Assembly (NCBI GenBank): GCA_963724385.1
Contig: CAVRUJ010000002.1
Location: 806,001-870,000 of the forward strand
Source: DASXQK01 sp963724385
Lineage (GTDB): Bacteria; Pseudomonadota; Alphaproteobacteria; Dongiales; Dongiaceae
DNA length: 64,000 bases
Reading direction: 5' to 3'
Shown here piece by piece: positions 54,588-63,940 of the stretch; within the stretch, counting starts at the first letter, position 1; each line of letters begins with the position of its first letter. The notes beneath the pieces were generated by a model that saw nothing but the letters and a program-made list of their open reading frames with translations, was not told where the DNA came from and did not search any database. The translations under genes and the position numbers were made by a program.

Positions 54588-55667
54588 TCAAGACGGGCCC
54601 GCTGTCGAGGGGCTACCCACATCGAGATCAATGCTTAAAGTCTCCGCCACTTGCCGCAATTCGTCCCAGGTTCGGTCTTCGACCGGAATGCCGTCCTGCA
54701 GCCGAGCCATCATGGTCCTATACTCAGGCTCACCCGCGACCTGGACCGGCTCGCTGGGACTAAAAGGCGCCGCACTGCGGACATACTCCACCACAGCGTC
54801 AAACTCTCCGTTGAACCGCTCATGCGTGGTCGCGTGGCGTGGATCAATAAGAACGGAGAGCATGTTATTGATGGTGACACCGTCGCGCGCATTCTCCGGC
54901 TCTATGGTGTCACCGCCGGTGAGCGCTCCGCCGAGAAGCTCACAAATCAGGGCAATGCCAGAACCCTTGTGTTCGCCGAACACGATCATTGAGCCAACCG
55001 GGTCGGGGACCACAACTGATGGATCTCGGGTCGGCCGCCCAGCAGCGTCAAGCAACAAGCCTTCGGGGGCCAATTCGCCCTTGTTGAGGGCAACCTTCAG
55101 CTTTCCCCACGCAACTTTGCTCGTCGCGCAGTCGAGGATGATCGCGGCGTTTCGCATCGAGCCCGGCACCGCAAAGCAAAATGGGTTCGTCGCGAAACGC
55201 GGCTCACGAGCGGCAAAGGGCGCAACATTGGGTGGATGCCCCGATACATTGGCGAAGTGAAGAGAGACAAGGCCGGCCCTGGCGCATTGCTCTCCAAATG
55301 CCCCAATGCGACCCATGTGGCCTGCGCGTCGAATGGCCAATATGGCGACACCCATGACCAGTGCCTTATCGATCGCAAGCCCCATAGCCTTCCGCGCAGT
55401 AGACTGGCCGAGGCCACGATTGGCATCGATGACTAGGAAAGCCTGATCCTCCCGCACTATCTTCAATGGCTGATCAGGGCGTAGCCCGCCCGTCATGAGC
55501 CAGGTGATGTAGGCCGGAAGATTGACAACGCCATGGCTGTCATGACCCTTCAGATTAGCCTCGACGAGATTCTCTGCCACGACTGTCGCCTCTTCCTGGC
55601 TGCATCCGGCACCAGCCAGCAAACCGGCGGCGATATCTCTTAACTTGTCATGATTGATGAGAGGCAT
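54588..55667 (-). CDS. Ldh2-type dehydrogenase 2
   Basis: ATG 55667 (MPLINHDKLRDIAAGLLAGA) follows GGAAGGAAGC. Motifs LKGHDSHGVVNLPAYITWLM, AIRRAGHMGRIGAFGEQCAR, FATNPFCFAVPGSM and CATSKVAWGKLKVALNKG define the Ldh_2 family. At 359 aa it is a paralogue of dehydrogenase 1, but only distantly similar. It probably oxidises a 2-hydroxy acid to the 2-oxo acid, or the reverse. It heads no obvious operon: the next minus-strand gene is 169 bp upstream. Confidence 0.85.
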   Translation of the reverse strand: MPLINHDKLRDIAAGLLAGAGCSQEEATVVAENLVEANLKGHDSHGVVNLPAYITWLMTGGLRPDQPLKIVREDQAFLVIDANRGLGQSTARKAMGLAIDKALVMGVAILAIRRAGHMGRIGAFGEQCARAGLVSLHFANVSGHPPNVAPFAAREPRFATNPFCFAVPGSMRNAAIILDCATSKVAWGKLKVALNKGELAPEGLLLDAAGRPTRDPSVVVPDPVGSMIVFGEHKGSGIALICELLGGALTGGDTIEPENARDGVTINNMLSVLIDPRHATTHERFNGEFDAVVEYVRSAAPFSPSEPVQVAGEPEYRTMMARLQDGIPVEDRTWDELRQVAETLSIDLDVGSPSTAGPS

Positions 55668-55835
55668 GCTTCCTTCCGTGCACTGATGCCACCTCGCACA
55701 GCGCTCTGGCACAACAAAGACTCATGCAGCCTCGCCAGCGAGAACTCCAGATTCCCCGCCGGCCCGGAAACGCGCGCTGGCTCCACGCAGGCATCGATGC
55801 ACTGCAGACATGTCCAGCGGTGCGCGTTGCCACCA

Positions 55836-56609
55836 CTAGCGAGCGCAATAGCCGCCGTCCACAGCGAGGCAGACACCACTGATGAAGGAAGCCGCATCCG
55901 AAGCGAGGAAGACCACGGGCCCGGCGATCTCGGCGATGGTCGCGCGGCGGCCAAGAGGCGTCATTCGCTTCACCTCCTCGTTGAGGCTCGAGTCAGCGTG
56001 GCGTGCCTCGGTACCCGCCATATCGTTTAACGTGTAGCCGGGGTTCACTGCGTTTACCCGAATGTTGCTCGGGCCCCATTCGACCGCGAGTTGGCGACAG
56101 AGCTGATCGACGCCGCCCTTTGAGGAGCCGTAAGCTACCAGCTTGTTGAAGCCCACCGTGCTGGCAGTCGAGGAAATCAAGATGATCGATCCGCCGCGGC
56201 CCTGGGCAATCATCTGTCGCCCAGCGGCCTGCGCACACAGAAAGGCGCCCGTCAAATTGATGGCTATTGTTTCCTGCCACTGTGAATCGTCGACCTCAAT
56301 AGCCGGTCCGTGCCGAGCGACGCCGTGATTGACGACGATAGTGTCGAGCCTGCCATGGCGGGCGATGGTTTCGGTCACCAACCTGCGGCAATCTTCGCGC
56401 TTTACTGCATCGAACAACACTGGATGGGACGCGCCACCGCGGCCGCGGATTATACCCGCCGTTTCCTCGATGCCTGCTTTGGACCGACCTGCTGCAATCA
56501 CTGCGGCTCCGGCCTCGGCCAGGGCCGTCGCCATGCCGCGGCCTAGTCCGCGCCCCGCACCGGTGACGATGGCAATCCGGCCGGTCAAATCGAAGTTCGC
56601 GTATGGCAT
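55836..56609 (-). CDS. SDR-family oxidoreductase 4
   Basis: The 257-aa protein: MPYANFDLTGRIAIVTGAGR with GLGRGMATALAEAG, VVNHGVARHG, SSTASTVGFNKLVAYGSSKG (triad) and GVCLAVDGGYCAR at the end. It is a classical FabG-like SDR without the C-terminal Trp or the insertion of SDRs 1-3. It lies upstream of Ldh2-2 and downstream of the D-hydroxyacid dehydrogenase on the same strand, all probably one transcription unit. Confidence 0.87.
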   Translation of the reverse strand: MPYANFDLTGRIAIVTGAGRGLGRGMATALAEAGAAVIAAGRSKAGIEETAGIIRGRGGASHPVLFDAVKREDCRRLVTETIARHGRLDTIVVNHGVARHGPAIEVDDSQWQETIAINLTGAFLCAQAAGRQMIAQGRGGSIILISSTASTVGFNKLVAYGSSKGGVDQLCRQLAVEWGPSNIRVNAVNPGYTLNDMAGTEARHADSSLNEEVKRMTPLGRRATIAEIAGPVVFLASDAASFISGVCLAVDGGYCAR

Positions 56610-56690
56610 TCCCTCTTCCTTGGGTCACGCTCGTCGGGGGTCCAGGCAGCTTTGCGTTTAGTTCGAATTTAGGCCTGTTAGTTTCTTGCT

Positions 56691-57746
56691 TCAGGCTTTT
56701 TTGTACATAGCGCGAAGGCGGGATAGCTTGTCGTGCCAGATCTTCGTCTTCATAACCTCCCGATTGACAACACCCTCGGGGTCCCGCCCCTCCGCGACCG
56801 CCAGCACCGCCTTTATGTTTGTTTCAGCGAGCCGGGCATCTAGATTGTCCGTCCAGTTAAGCGCGTGGGCGGACAGGACGACGTTGTCGAGTTTCAGCAG
56901 CGGGTCGTCCTCGTCAGGCGGCTCCTTCTCGAACACGTCGAGCCCCGCACCAGCGATTCGCCTCGCCCTAAGACATTCAGTAAGTGCTTTCTGATCGACA
57001 ACTCCGCCCCGGGACGTGTTGATGAGAAAGGCTGTCGGCTTTAGCAATTTGAGACGCTCAGCGTCCATCAGATGGTGTGTCGCATCGCCCAATGGGACGT
57101 GCAGCGACACGATATCCGCTTCCTTGAGAAGGGTCTCGAAGCCAATGAGCCGCGCGCCCAACGCTGCGGCATGTTCAGGCTTGGCGACAGGATCATGGGC
57201 AATTATTCGCATCCCCAACGGAGAGACCAAGCGTGCTACTTCGCTGCCAATACTGCCTAGGCCGACGAGTCCGAGAGTCTTTCCCCTTAGGTCGATGCTC
57301 TGATAGTCCGACAGTTTTGCCCAGTCCTTCGGACCGTTGAGAGTGATATGGTGCTTCGGGATCAGCCGCGTTGTGACCGCGAGTATCAATGTAAGGGCCG
57401 CGACCGCTGTTGGTCGCCGCACCGCTTCACTGGCGATCGCTACAGCGACATGGTTGGCGCTGCAGGCGGAAATATCCACATCGTCATAGCCAGCACCGGC
57501 CCGCGCAATCAGTGCAAGTCGCCCACTTCTGGTCAAGCTCTCGCTTTTGATTTTCGTTTCGCCCGTAGAAGTTATCAGGACATCCACGTCAGTGAGCTCA
57601 TCCGCGTTGACAATGCTGGCAGGGCGGAAAATCTTGATCTCGACGTTGCGGTCGGACTTGAGCGGCGAAATGTCATAACCTTTGAACGCGGGGGATCCAT
57701 CGGGACGAAAGAATGCGCTGGTAAATGCTACGCGGAACTTATCCAT
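56691..57746 (-). CDS. D-2-hydroxyacid dehydrogenase, NAD-dependent
   Basis: A 351-aa protein of the phosphoglycerate-dehydrogenase type: GAGYDDVDISACSANHVAVA, Rossmann loop GLVGLGSIGSEVARLVSPLG, catalytic Arg in INTSRGGVVDQKALT, Glu in FEKEPPDEDDP, and His in LSAHALNWTDN. It acts on a D-2-hydroxy acid or a 2-oxo acid. An ATG 57746 start is used. Confidence 0.87.
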   Translation of the reverse strand: MDKFRVAFTSAFFRPDGSPAFKGYDISPLKSDRNVEIKIFRPASIVNADELTDVDVLITSTGETKIKSESLTRSGRLALIARAGAGYDDVDISACSANHVAVAIASEAVRRPTAVAALTLILAVTTRLIPKHHITLNGPKDWAKLSDYQSIDLRGKTLGLVGLGSIGSEVARLVSPLGMRIIAHDPVAKPEHAAALGARLIGFETLLKEADIVSLHVPLGDATHHLMDAERLKLLKPTAFLINTSRGGVVDQKALTECLRARRIAGAGLDVFEKEPPDEDDPLLKLDNVVLSAHALNWTDNLDARLAETNIKAVLAVAEGRDPEGVVNREVMKTKIWHDKLSRLRAMYKKA

Positions 57747-58126
57747 GAAATTCCCCTAGTTTTGACCGCCGGTGTTACGCGCCCAAGGCCGCGCTGGACG
57801 CCGCTCGAGAGCCTGTGTGCAACAAACTCGAAATACAAGACGGAGTATTTCGGGGTAGCTGGCCCTAGTTGATTCCAGCTGCAGCATAGTAGCATAAGGT
57901 GTTTCGCCCGCGCGGGGCTTTACCTGAGCGAAGGCCAGCAAGGCCTAGGACGCACAGGCAACAGAGACCGTGCGCGGCGACGCCAAAACGGTGGAAGAAG
58001 CCCAACAACGCCCTAGCCGATTTTTACCAAGTGCCAAATGACTAGAATCTGCTCGTGAATTTGCTCTATCCAGCAATTCATACTACGACCTTCCTTCAGC
58101 CAAAAGAAACTGCGAGGAGACCTCAG
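57747..58126. other. divergent promoter region
   Basis: 380 bp between the hydroxyacid dehydrogenase and the second aldolase. The right end carries GAGGAGACCTCAG before a GTG. No operator is recognised. Confidence 0.3.
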
Positions 58127-58984
58127 GTGCGCCCCAATCGACTTCGCCAACGCCTCGATGCCGGCCAACCCACCCTGGGCACCCACGTCCTCTCCGCCTG
58201 GCCCACCCTCGTCGAACTAGTCGGCCAAGCCGGCAACTATGACTATGTCGAGTTCACCGCCGAGTATGGACCTTTCACCATGCACGACCTGGACAACCTA
58301 GGTCGCGCACTCGAACTGGCGGGCCTTGCAGGCATGATCAAGGTCGAACAAACCCAGTGGACCCACCAAGCCATGCGGGCCATTGGTTCTGGTTTTCAAT
58401 CCGTCCTCTTCGCCGATGTCCGCACCGTCGAAGACGCTCGGGTCTGCGTCGCCGCCGTCCGTGCCGAAACCCTGAACCCCCGTCGTGGCAAGGGCCTCCT
58501 CGGTGTTGGCATGCGGCGCGATGTCGGAACCCTTCGCGAGTCCGGCTCCCCCGCTTACGTTGAAGCGCTCGACCACGCCGTCGTCGCCATCATGGTCGAA
58601 AAGCGCCAATGCGTCGAAGACCTCGACGCCGTCCTTTCGGTTCCTGGCATCGACATGGTCCAATTTGGTCCCGCGGACTACGCCATGAGCATTGGCAAGG
58701 CAGGAGAGTGGGGCCACGCCAACGTCCGCAAGGCAGAGCAACTGACCATCGAAACCGCTCTGAAGAAGGGGATCCATCCGCGCATAGAAATCTCTGAACC
58801 CAGCGAGGCCGAGCGTTACCTGAAGATGGGTGTCAAACACTTCTGCATTGGCTGGGATGTCGAAATTGTTCACACCTTCTGGCGGACCCGTGGCGAGTCA
58901 ATGCATGACTTGCTCGCCGGCGTGGCGGGCAAACCAAAGAAGGCTAAACACGGCCCCACACGCCCAGTTCGCGGCTACCGCTGA
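58127..58984 (+). CDS. HpcH/HpaI-family aldolase 2
   Basis: GTG 58127 (VRPNRLRQRLDAGQPTLGTH) follows GAGGAG at a good distance; an upstream GTG at 58055 is possible. The fold is seen in GNYDYVEFTAEYGPFTMHDL, FQSVLFADVRTVEDARVCVA, VAIMVEKRQCVEDLDAVLSV and IDMVQFGPADYAMSIGKAGE. The usual LEHG is replaced by FTAEYGPF. At 286 aa it is a distant paralogue of aldolase 1. The C-terminal tail is basic (KKAKHGPTRPVRGYR). Confidence 0.8.
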   Translation: MRPNRLRQRLDAGQPTLGTHVLSAWPTLVELVGQAGNYDYVEFTAEYGPFTMHDLDNLGRALELAGLAGMIKVEQTQWTHQAMRAIGSGFQSVLFADVRTVEDARVCVAAVRAETLNPRRGKGLLGVGMRRDVGTLRESGSPAYVEALDHAVVAIMVEKRQCVEDLDAVLSVPGIDMVQFGPADYAMSIGKAGEWGHANVRKAEQLTIETALKKGIHPRIEISEPSEAERYLKMGVKHFCIGWDVEIVHTFWRTRGESMHDLLAGVAGKPKKAKHGPTRPVRGYR

Positions 58985-59030
58985 CCAAAGAAAGGCTGAA
59001 ACAGACCCTCGCGCGTGGACCCTGGGCTGC

Positions 59031-59219
59031 GTGTTCGGCATGGTCAACTCCGCAGCAGGGTTCATCAAACAACCGAGCATCATCAACGGCTTTTCCGACC
59101 TAATCCTGGAACTCTTTGGTCCCAAGCCTGGCGCACACGCCCGGAGCGCCGTCGGGCTTGCTGGGCCGCCATTCAATATTCCGGTGGAGATCGAAGGTGA
59201 AGTCGAGGTTCTACTTTAA
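59031..59219 (+). pseudogene. RidA/YjgF-family protein, C-terminal fragment
   Basis: The frame reads VFGMVNSAAGFIKQPSIING, FSDLILELFG and HARSAVGLAGPPFNIPVEIE, then GEVEVLL. It matches the second half of RidA-type imine deaminases (GMVNS..., HARSAVG, PVEIE). The N-terminal half is replaced by the end of the aldolase gene. It is a remnant, probably of a gene that accompanied the aldolase. Confidence 0.6.
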
Positions 59220-59238
59220 CGGCCCTATGGGGAGCCCG

Positions 59239-59661
59239 TTAACCGCGCTGATGCAGCTCGATGACATTGCGGTCCGGATCGCGCACAAAAATGGCCTGCG
59301 CACCGGGGCCGAAGCGGATCGGTCCACCACTCAGTGGGATGCCGGCCGCCTCTAGTCGCTCCTTGGCATCCATGATGTCAGGGCACAACAACGCGACGTG
59401 CGTGATTCCCGGGTGCTTCTCTGGCACATCCATCAGAACATTCGGTTCACTCGTGTTCTCCGCGTTAAGCACGAGGTTCACTTCCAATCCCGATGGATGA
59501 TCGAGGATCGCGACAGGTTCTGGGCCAACCAGACCGATAGTCTTCGTGAAGCCTAGCAGTTCATAGAAGCGCACGGAGCGCTCGAGGTCGTGAACACGAA
59601 TGCCAATGTGGGCAAGACCCGAGATGGAGAGCGGAGTAGTCTTCGTTACTTGTCTTGCCAT
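59239..59661 (-). CDS. VOC-family (glyoxalase/dioxygenase-like) protein
   Basis: A 140-aa protein: ISGLAHIGIRVHDLERSVRF, YELLGFTKTIGLVGPEPVAI, HVALLCPDIMDAKERLEAAG, FVRDPDRNVIELHQ. Two beta-alpha-beta-beta-beta modules carry the metal ligands His and Glu (H in HIGIR, E in IELHQ). The family includes glyoxalase I, extradiol dioxygenases and fosfomycin-resistance proteins; the activity here cannot be called. ATG 59661 follows CGGAGGAATA. Confidence 0.8.
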   Translation of the reverse strand: MARQVTKTTPLSISGLAHIGIRVHDLERSVRFYELLGFTKTIGLVGPEPVAILDHPSGLEVNLVLNAENTSEPNVLMDVPEKHPGITHVALLCPDIMDAKERLEAAGIPLSGGPIRFGPGAQAIFVRDPDRNVIELHQRG

Positions 59662-60077
59662 TATTCCTCCGGATACTCACGTTGGCCAATGTGTCCCAAA
59701 ATAGAGGATCTATTCCCCTAGCATCGGCCGTTTGTACCCTCTAGCTCTATAGCACGCACTGTGATGCGCTTGCGAGCATTGTCGAAGAGGGGACCCAGGA
59801 ACTCATTAGACACCACTAGAATCGCATTAACGACGAAGCTGTAGCAAGAACGCACTCAAAGACGTTGTCAGCAACTCTAGCAACAGGAGCTATGCCACAT
59901 TCTACGTCAGAGGTTAGGCGTCGGCGAGCAAGCGGCCCCGGGGCCCGGCGCGGACCGGAAGCCTCGGCCTCGAACGGGAGCCGCGCCCGGCGAGCAAGCC
60001 GCGTCGCCAGTGCCCTCGTCTTGGAGAAGTTTCGGAAGCACTCCTCCGCCCAACAATCCTGGCCGACGGCGGGAGAC
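59662..60077. other. no gene recognised
   Basis: A 416-bp gap between a minus-strand VOC gene and a minus-strand LysR gene. Frames through it (for example 59865-60065) are Arg/Ala-rich without motif. Nothing else is seen. Confidence 0.3.
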
Positions 60078-60989
60078 TCACTCCACCAGGTCCCAATGCG
60101 GCCGTGGTCCGAAGCGCTCCGCCAGGAAATCGACGAAGGCGCGGGTCTTCGGCGAGAGGTGGCGCGAATGGGGATAGACCGCGTGGATGCCGGAATCCTG
60201 GGGCGTGAACGCCGTCAGCACCGACACCAGCGTCCCCGCCTGGAGATCGCCGCCGATGATGAAGGTCGGCAGGCTGACGAGGCCGAGGCCCTTGAGGGCC
60301 GCCCCGCGCAGGGCGTCGGCGTTGTTGCTGCGCATCCGGCCTCTCACCTCGACCGGCCAGGGCTTGTTACCCGGGCCAACGAAGCGCCACTCCTGCGCCG
60401 GGTCGAGCAGGCTGTAGCGCAAGCACTGGTGGCGGGCGACATCGTCTGGGGTCTCCGGCGTGCCGGCCTCGGCGAGATACGCCGGGCTGGCGGCGACCGC
60501 CCGGCGGGCCGGCGCGAGGCGGCGGGCGACGAGGCTCGAATCCGGCAGGCGGCCGACGCGGATGGCAACGTCATAGCCCTCTTCCACCAGGTCAACATAG
60601 CGGTCATTCAGGGTCAGCTCGATCTCCACCCCCGGAAAGAGGGAAAGGAAATCCGGGACCGCAGGCGTCAGATGCGCCGTGGCGAAGCTGACCGGCGCGT
60701 TGACCCGCAGCAGGCCGCGCGGTGCCGCCTGGAGCTGGGTGACCGAGAGGCGGGCCTCCTCCAGATCGGCCAGGATCCGGGCAACGGACGGGTAGTAGTT
60801 GCGCCCTGCCTCGGTGAGGGTGAGGGCTCGGGTAGTGCGCTGAAACAGGCGCAGGCCGAGCTCGGACTCGAGCGCCGCGACCTGGCGGCTGACCAGGGAT
60901 TTGGAGAAGTTCAGGCGCTTGGCAGCAGCAGTGAAGGACTTGGTCTCGGCCACCCGGGCGAAGGCTTCCAGGGATGCAAGCCTATCCAT
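60078..60989 (-). CDS. LysR-family transcription regulator
   Basis: A 303-aa LTTR: MDRLASLEAFARVAETKSFT, AAAKRLNFSKSLVSRQVAAL (HTH), ELGLRLFQRTTRALTLTEAG, then the inducer domain (LLRVNAPVSFATAHLTPAVP). The SKSLVSRQ recognition helix and RTTRALTLT are typical of the CrgA/DsdC-like group with four- or eight-membered assemblies. It is divergent from doxX, its likely target. Confidence 0.9.
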   Translation of the reverse strand: MDRLASLEAFARVAETKSFTAAAKRLNFSKSLVSRQVAALESELGLRLFQRTTRALTLTEAGRNYYPSVARILADLEEARLSVTQLQAAPRGLLRVNAPVSFATAHLTPAVPDFLSLFPGVEIELTLNDRYVDLVEEGYDVAIRVGRLPDSSLVARRLAPARRAVAASPAYLAEAGTPETPDDVARHQCLRYSLLDPAQEWRFVGPGNKPWPVEVRGRMRSNNADALRGAALKGLGLVSLPTFIIGGDLQAGTLVSVLTAFTPQDSGIHAVYPHSRHLSPKTRAFVDFLAERFGPRPHWDLVE

Positions 60990-61142
60990 GATTGTTTCCT
61001 AAATTGATACAGTCTTGTTCTTATTACATGGATTGTTTCTGATGTGTCCGCAAGCCAAGTTTCGCTCCAGATCACGGAGCACCCGCACTCCGGGTCCGTG
61101 ACCGGAAGACCCATCATCACCCAACCCGTTCAGGAGGTCGCC
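60990..61142. promoter_or_regulatory. divergent lysR/doxX promoter with ATTGTTTC repeats
   Basis: ATTGTTTC occurs at 60991 and 61032, 41 bp apart, in an AT-rich stretch within otherwise GC-rich DNA. LTTR sites are often spaced to contact two dimers, so these are candidate operator half-sites. AGGAGG at 61131-61136 is the doxX ribosome site. Confidence 0.4.
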
Positions 61143-61613
61143 ATGTCCGAAGCTGTGCTCACCAATACCAAGCCGATCCTGCCGGCCACTGCCGGCCTTA
61201 CCCGGGCCCTCTCGCCCTTTGCCGAGCCCCTGCTGCGCGTGACTGCCGGCCTGATGTTGATGCCCCATGGGGCCCAGAAGCTGTTCGGCTGGTTCGGCGG
61301 CTATGGCGTCGACGGCACCGGGCAGTTCTTCGCCCAGAAGCTGGGCCTGCCCACCTCCCTCGCCTTGGTCGCCGGCCTCATCGAATTCTTCGGCGGGCTG
61401 GCCCTCGCCCTGGGCCTTGGGACCCGCGTTGTCGCCGCTCTGGTGGTCGCGATGATGGCCGTGGCTATTGTCCATGTCCACCTGCCGGCCGGCTATTTCT
61501 GGACTGCCGGCGGCTACGAGTACCCGCTGATGTGGGGCATCCTGGCCCTCGCCTTCGTGGTGCGCGGCGGCGGACGCTATTCCCTCGACGCCCTCATCGG
61601 TCGGGAATTCTAA
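61143..61613 (+). CDS. DoxX-family membrane protein
   Basis: ATG 61143 (MSEAVLTNTKPILPATAGLT) follows AGGAGGTCGCC. Four transmembrane helices: LLRVTAGLMLMPHGAQKLFG, LPTSLALVAGLIEFFGGLAL, VVAALVVAMMAVAIVHVHLP and YPLMWGILALAFVVRGGGRY. The PHGAQKLFGWFGG motif is the DoxX signature. DoxX proteins occur with redox/thiol stress genes. A longer frame from 61044 lacks a ribosome site. Confidence 0.85.
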   Translation: MSEAVLTNTKPILPATAGLTRALSPFAEPLLRVTAGLMLMPHGAQKLFGWFGGYGVDGTGQFFAQKLGLPTSLALVAGLIEFFGGLALALGLGTRVVAALVVAMMAVAIVHVHLPAGYFWTAGGYEYPLMWGILALAFVVRGGGRYSLDALIGREF

Positions 61614-61689
61614 GATCGATCTTTGGCTGATGGGTCGGGGGGGCGCGGGCATATGGGGCCCGCACGCCCGGCGATCGGAGACCGCAAAC

Positions 61690-62403
61690 ATGACCATCTC
61701 GCTACGCCCCGCCGAGGCCCGCGGCCATGCCAATCACGGCTGGCTCGACAGCCACCACAGCTTTTCCTTTGCCAACTACTACGACCCGGCCCATATGGGC
61801 TTCCGCAACCTCCGGGTGATCAACGAAGACGTGGTCAGCGGCGGCGCGGGATTTCCCACCCACGGCCATCGCGACATGGAGATCGTGAGCTATGTGGTGC
61901 GAGGCGCGCTCGCGCATCGCGACAGCACCGGCAGCGAGGGCGTGTTGCGCCGGGGCGATGTGCAGGCCATGTCGGCCGGCACCGGCGTCCGCCACAGCGA
62001 GTTCAACTCCTCCAGGACGGAGGACGTCTGCTTCCTCCAAATCTGGATCATGCCCGCCCGCGCTGGCCTGCCGCCCGCCTATGGCCAGGCGCATTTCTCC
62101 GACGGCGCCAAGCACAACACCCTCTGCCTGCTGGCCGCGCCGGCCGGGGCGGGCATTCTGCCGGCGGGCGCGCTGCCGCTGAACCAGGATGCGCGGGTCT
62201 ATGCCAGTCTGCTCGACGCCGGTGCGTCGCTACGCCACACGCTCGCGCCCGGTCGCGGCGTCTGGGTGCAACTTATCGACGGCGCGATCACGATAAACGG
62301 CCGAGAGCTAACAGCCGGCGACGGCATCGCGTTGGAAGACGTGACAGAGATCGGCATCAACGCGAGCAAGGCCGCGGAGCTTCTCCTCTTCGACCTGGCA
62401 TAA
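61690..62403 (+). CDS. pirin-family cupin (quercetinase-like)
   Basis: ATG 61690 (MTISLRPAEARGHANHGWLD). The N-terminal cupin has HSFSFANYYDPAHMGFRNLR and FPTHGHRDMEIVSYVVRGAL (His/Glu metal site), then MSAGTGVRHSEFNSS. The C-terminal barrel GRGVWVQLIDGAITINGREL completes the 237-aa pirin fold, which in some members oxidises quercetin and in others acts as a redox-sensitive regulator. It is 77 bp after doxX. Confidence 0.88.
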   Translation: MTISLRPAEARGHANHGWLDSHHSFSFANYYDPAHMGFRNLRVINEDVVSGGAGFPTHGHRDMEIVSYVVRGALAHRDSTGSEGVLRRGDVQAMSAGTGVRHSEFNSSRTEDVCFLQIWIMPARAGLPPAYGQAHFSDGAKHNTLCLLAAPAGAGILPAGALPLNQDARVYASLLDAGASLRHTLAPGRGVWVQLIDGAITINGRELTAGDGIALEDVTEIGINASKAAELLLFDLA

Positions 62404-62436
62404 GGCGCACAGCCGTAGCGAACCCGGAGGTGCAAG

Positions 62437-63060
62437 ATGGGTCAGCTGGTCGACGGCTGCTGGCAAGGCAGCAGGGTGGGGCTGACAGCCACGGACGGGT
62501 GATTTGTTCGGGGTAAATCAGCATTCCGCAATTGGGTCACGGCTGATGGTCAGCCCGGCCCATCGGGTCGAGGAGGGTTCGTGGCGGAACCCGGCCGCTA
62601 TCATCTCCACTTTTCCTATGCCTATCCCTGGGCTCACAGAACCCTGATCTTCCTTGGGCTCAAGGGGCTTGAGCAGGCGATCTCCCTCTCCATCGTGCAC
62701 TGGTTCCTCGGTCCCGAAGGCTGGACCATCGAGGTAGGGCCTGGCGTAATTTCCGACACGGTCAACGCCAGCCGCTGCCTGCACGAGGTCTACAACACGT
62801 CCGACCCACACTATACTGGCCGGGTCACTGTGCCGGTGCTTTGGGACAAGGCGACTAGCAGGATCGTGAACAACGAATCCTCGGAGATCATCCGTATGCT
62901 TGGGAGCGCCTTCGACCGCGTTGGGGCGAAGCCCGGTGACTACTATCCCGAGGCGCTGCGTTCAGAGATCGACGCTGTCAATGCCCGCGTCTACGAAACG
63001 GTCAACAATGGCCTCTACAGGGCCGGCTTTGCGACCACGCAATCCAAGCGCCGTGTTTGA
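62437..63060 (+). pseudogene. glutathionyl-hydroquinone reductase (xi-class GST), nonsense plus truncation
   Basis: ATG 62437 (MGQLVDGCWQG) follows CCCGGAGGTGCAAG. The frame meets TGA at 62500, where Arg is expected, and continues in the same frame: FVRGKSAFRNWVTADGQPGP, SYAYPWAHRTLIFLGLKGLE (the active-site Cys of PWAH-type CPWAHR is Tyr here, SYAYPWAHR), VPVLWDKATSRIVNNESSEI and YYPEALRSEIDAVNARVYET. It then ends abruptly after RAGFATTQ with SKRRV. The family is about 320 aa; only 200 remain, so the C-terminal domain is gone. The loss of the Cys further argues against function. Confidence 0.75.
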
Positions 63061-63068
63061 GTTAACCG

Positions 63069-63701
63069 TCAATATGAGCAGTTGATGGCGCGGTGGTAGG
63101 TCTCAGTTTTGCCCAGGACCGATAGCATCAGATGGGCTACGTCCGCACGGGAGATGCGAGATGCCGGAGATTTTGGGGCAGCACCGCTCCAAGTTCGATA
63201 GGTACCCCTCTGCGGGCCATTGGTGAGCATAGCGGGACGCACAATGGTCCAGTCCAGAGGGCTCTCCGCGATGATCCGCTCTTGTCGTTCTTTGTCCGCA
63301 TAGATTTGGGCAAGAAAGACCCCGACAGCGATCCAAGTCCCAATCAGCCCAAGCTGCCCTCGGCTGTCACCGACGCCAAGCGAGGTCTCCACGACTAGCC
63401 GACGCACGCCCTGACGCCCCATGGCGCCGACGATATACCGCGTGCTCTCGGATAGAAGCGTGATGTGCCGGAACAGTGACCGCGAGCCGAGCGCCGACAA
63501 GACTGCGTCCTGCCCTTCTATAGCAGTGTCAACCGAGGCTTGCCGAAGGGCATCCCCCTCAACTATACGAAGGCGCTCGTGAACGACCCCTACCGCCTGA
63601 GGGCGCCGCGAGAACGCCGTAACGTCATGCCCAAGCAGCAAGGCCTGCCGAACAATTTCACGGCCGGTGCCGCCGGTGGAGCCAAAGATGACAATTTTCA
63701 T
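63069..63701 (-). CDS. NAD(P)-binding (atypical SDR/NmrA-like) protein
   Basis: ATG 63701 (MKIVIFGSTGGTGREIVRQA). GSTGGTG is the cofactor loop; HDVTAFSRRPQAVGVVHERL, EGQDAVLSALGSRSLFRHIT and SPLDWTIVRPAMLTNGPQRG follow. These match the NAD(P)H-binding group with relatives such as BLVRB and YwnB, often used in redox sensing. No YxxxK triad is expected. At 210 aa it is complete and convergent with the broken GHR gene. Confidence 0.82.
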   Translation of the reverse strand: MKIVIFGSTGGTGREIVRQALLLGHDVTAFSRRPQAVGVVHERLRIVEGDALRQASVDTAIEGQDAVLSALGSRSLFRHITLLSESTRYIVGAMGRQGVRRLVVETSLGVGDSRGQLGLIGTWIAVGVFLAQIYADKERQERIIAESPLDWTIVRPAMLTNGPQRGTYRTWSGAAPKSPASRISRADVAHLMLSVLGKTETYHRAINCSY

Positions 63702-63940
63702 CTGGCGTTCCCCAGATAGCTCCTGCATCGACGCGAATCATATCCGTCCGCCGGGATGCCTGGTAACTCTACGACTGGGTTCAGCGACTAGGGAGCCCGA
63801 ATTTGTCGTCCGCCGCCGCCACGTACTTCGCGTCAGCCAAGCCGATGCTGGACAATCGCGGTTGCGTGGTTCAGCGATCACATATTCCGAGTGCCCGCTG
63901 AAGCAGATACCGGCAGGCAGAAAGGAGAGAGAGACCATCC
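63702..63940. other. divergent promoter region
   Basis: 239 bp between the NAD(P)-binding gene and the partial gene at the right edge. The AAAGGAGAG site at the end belongs to the latter. Confidence 0.3.
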
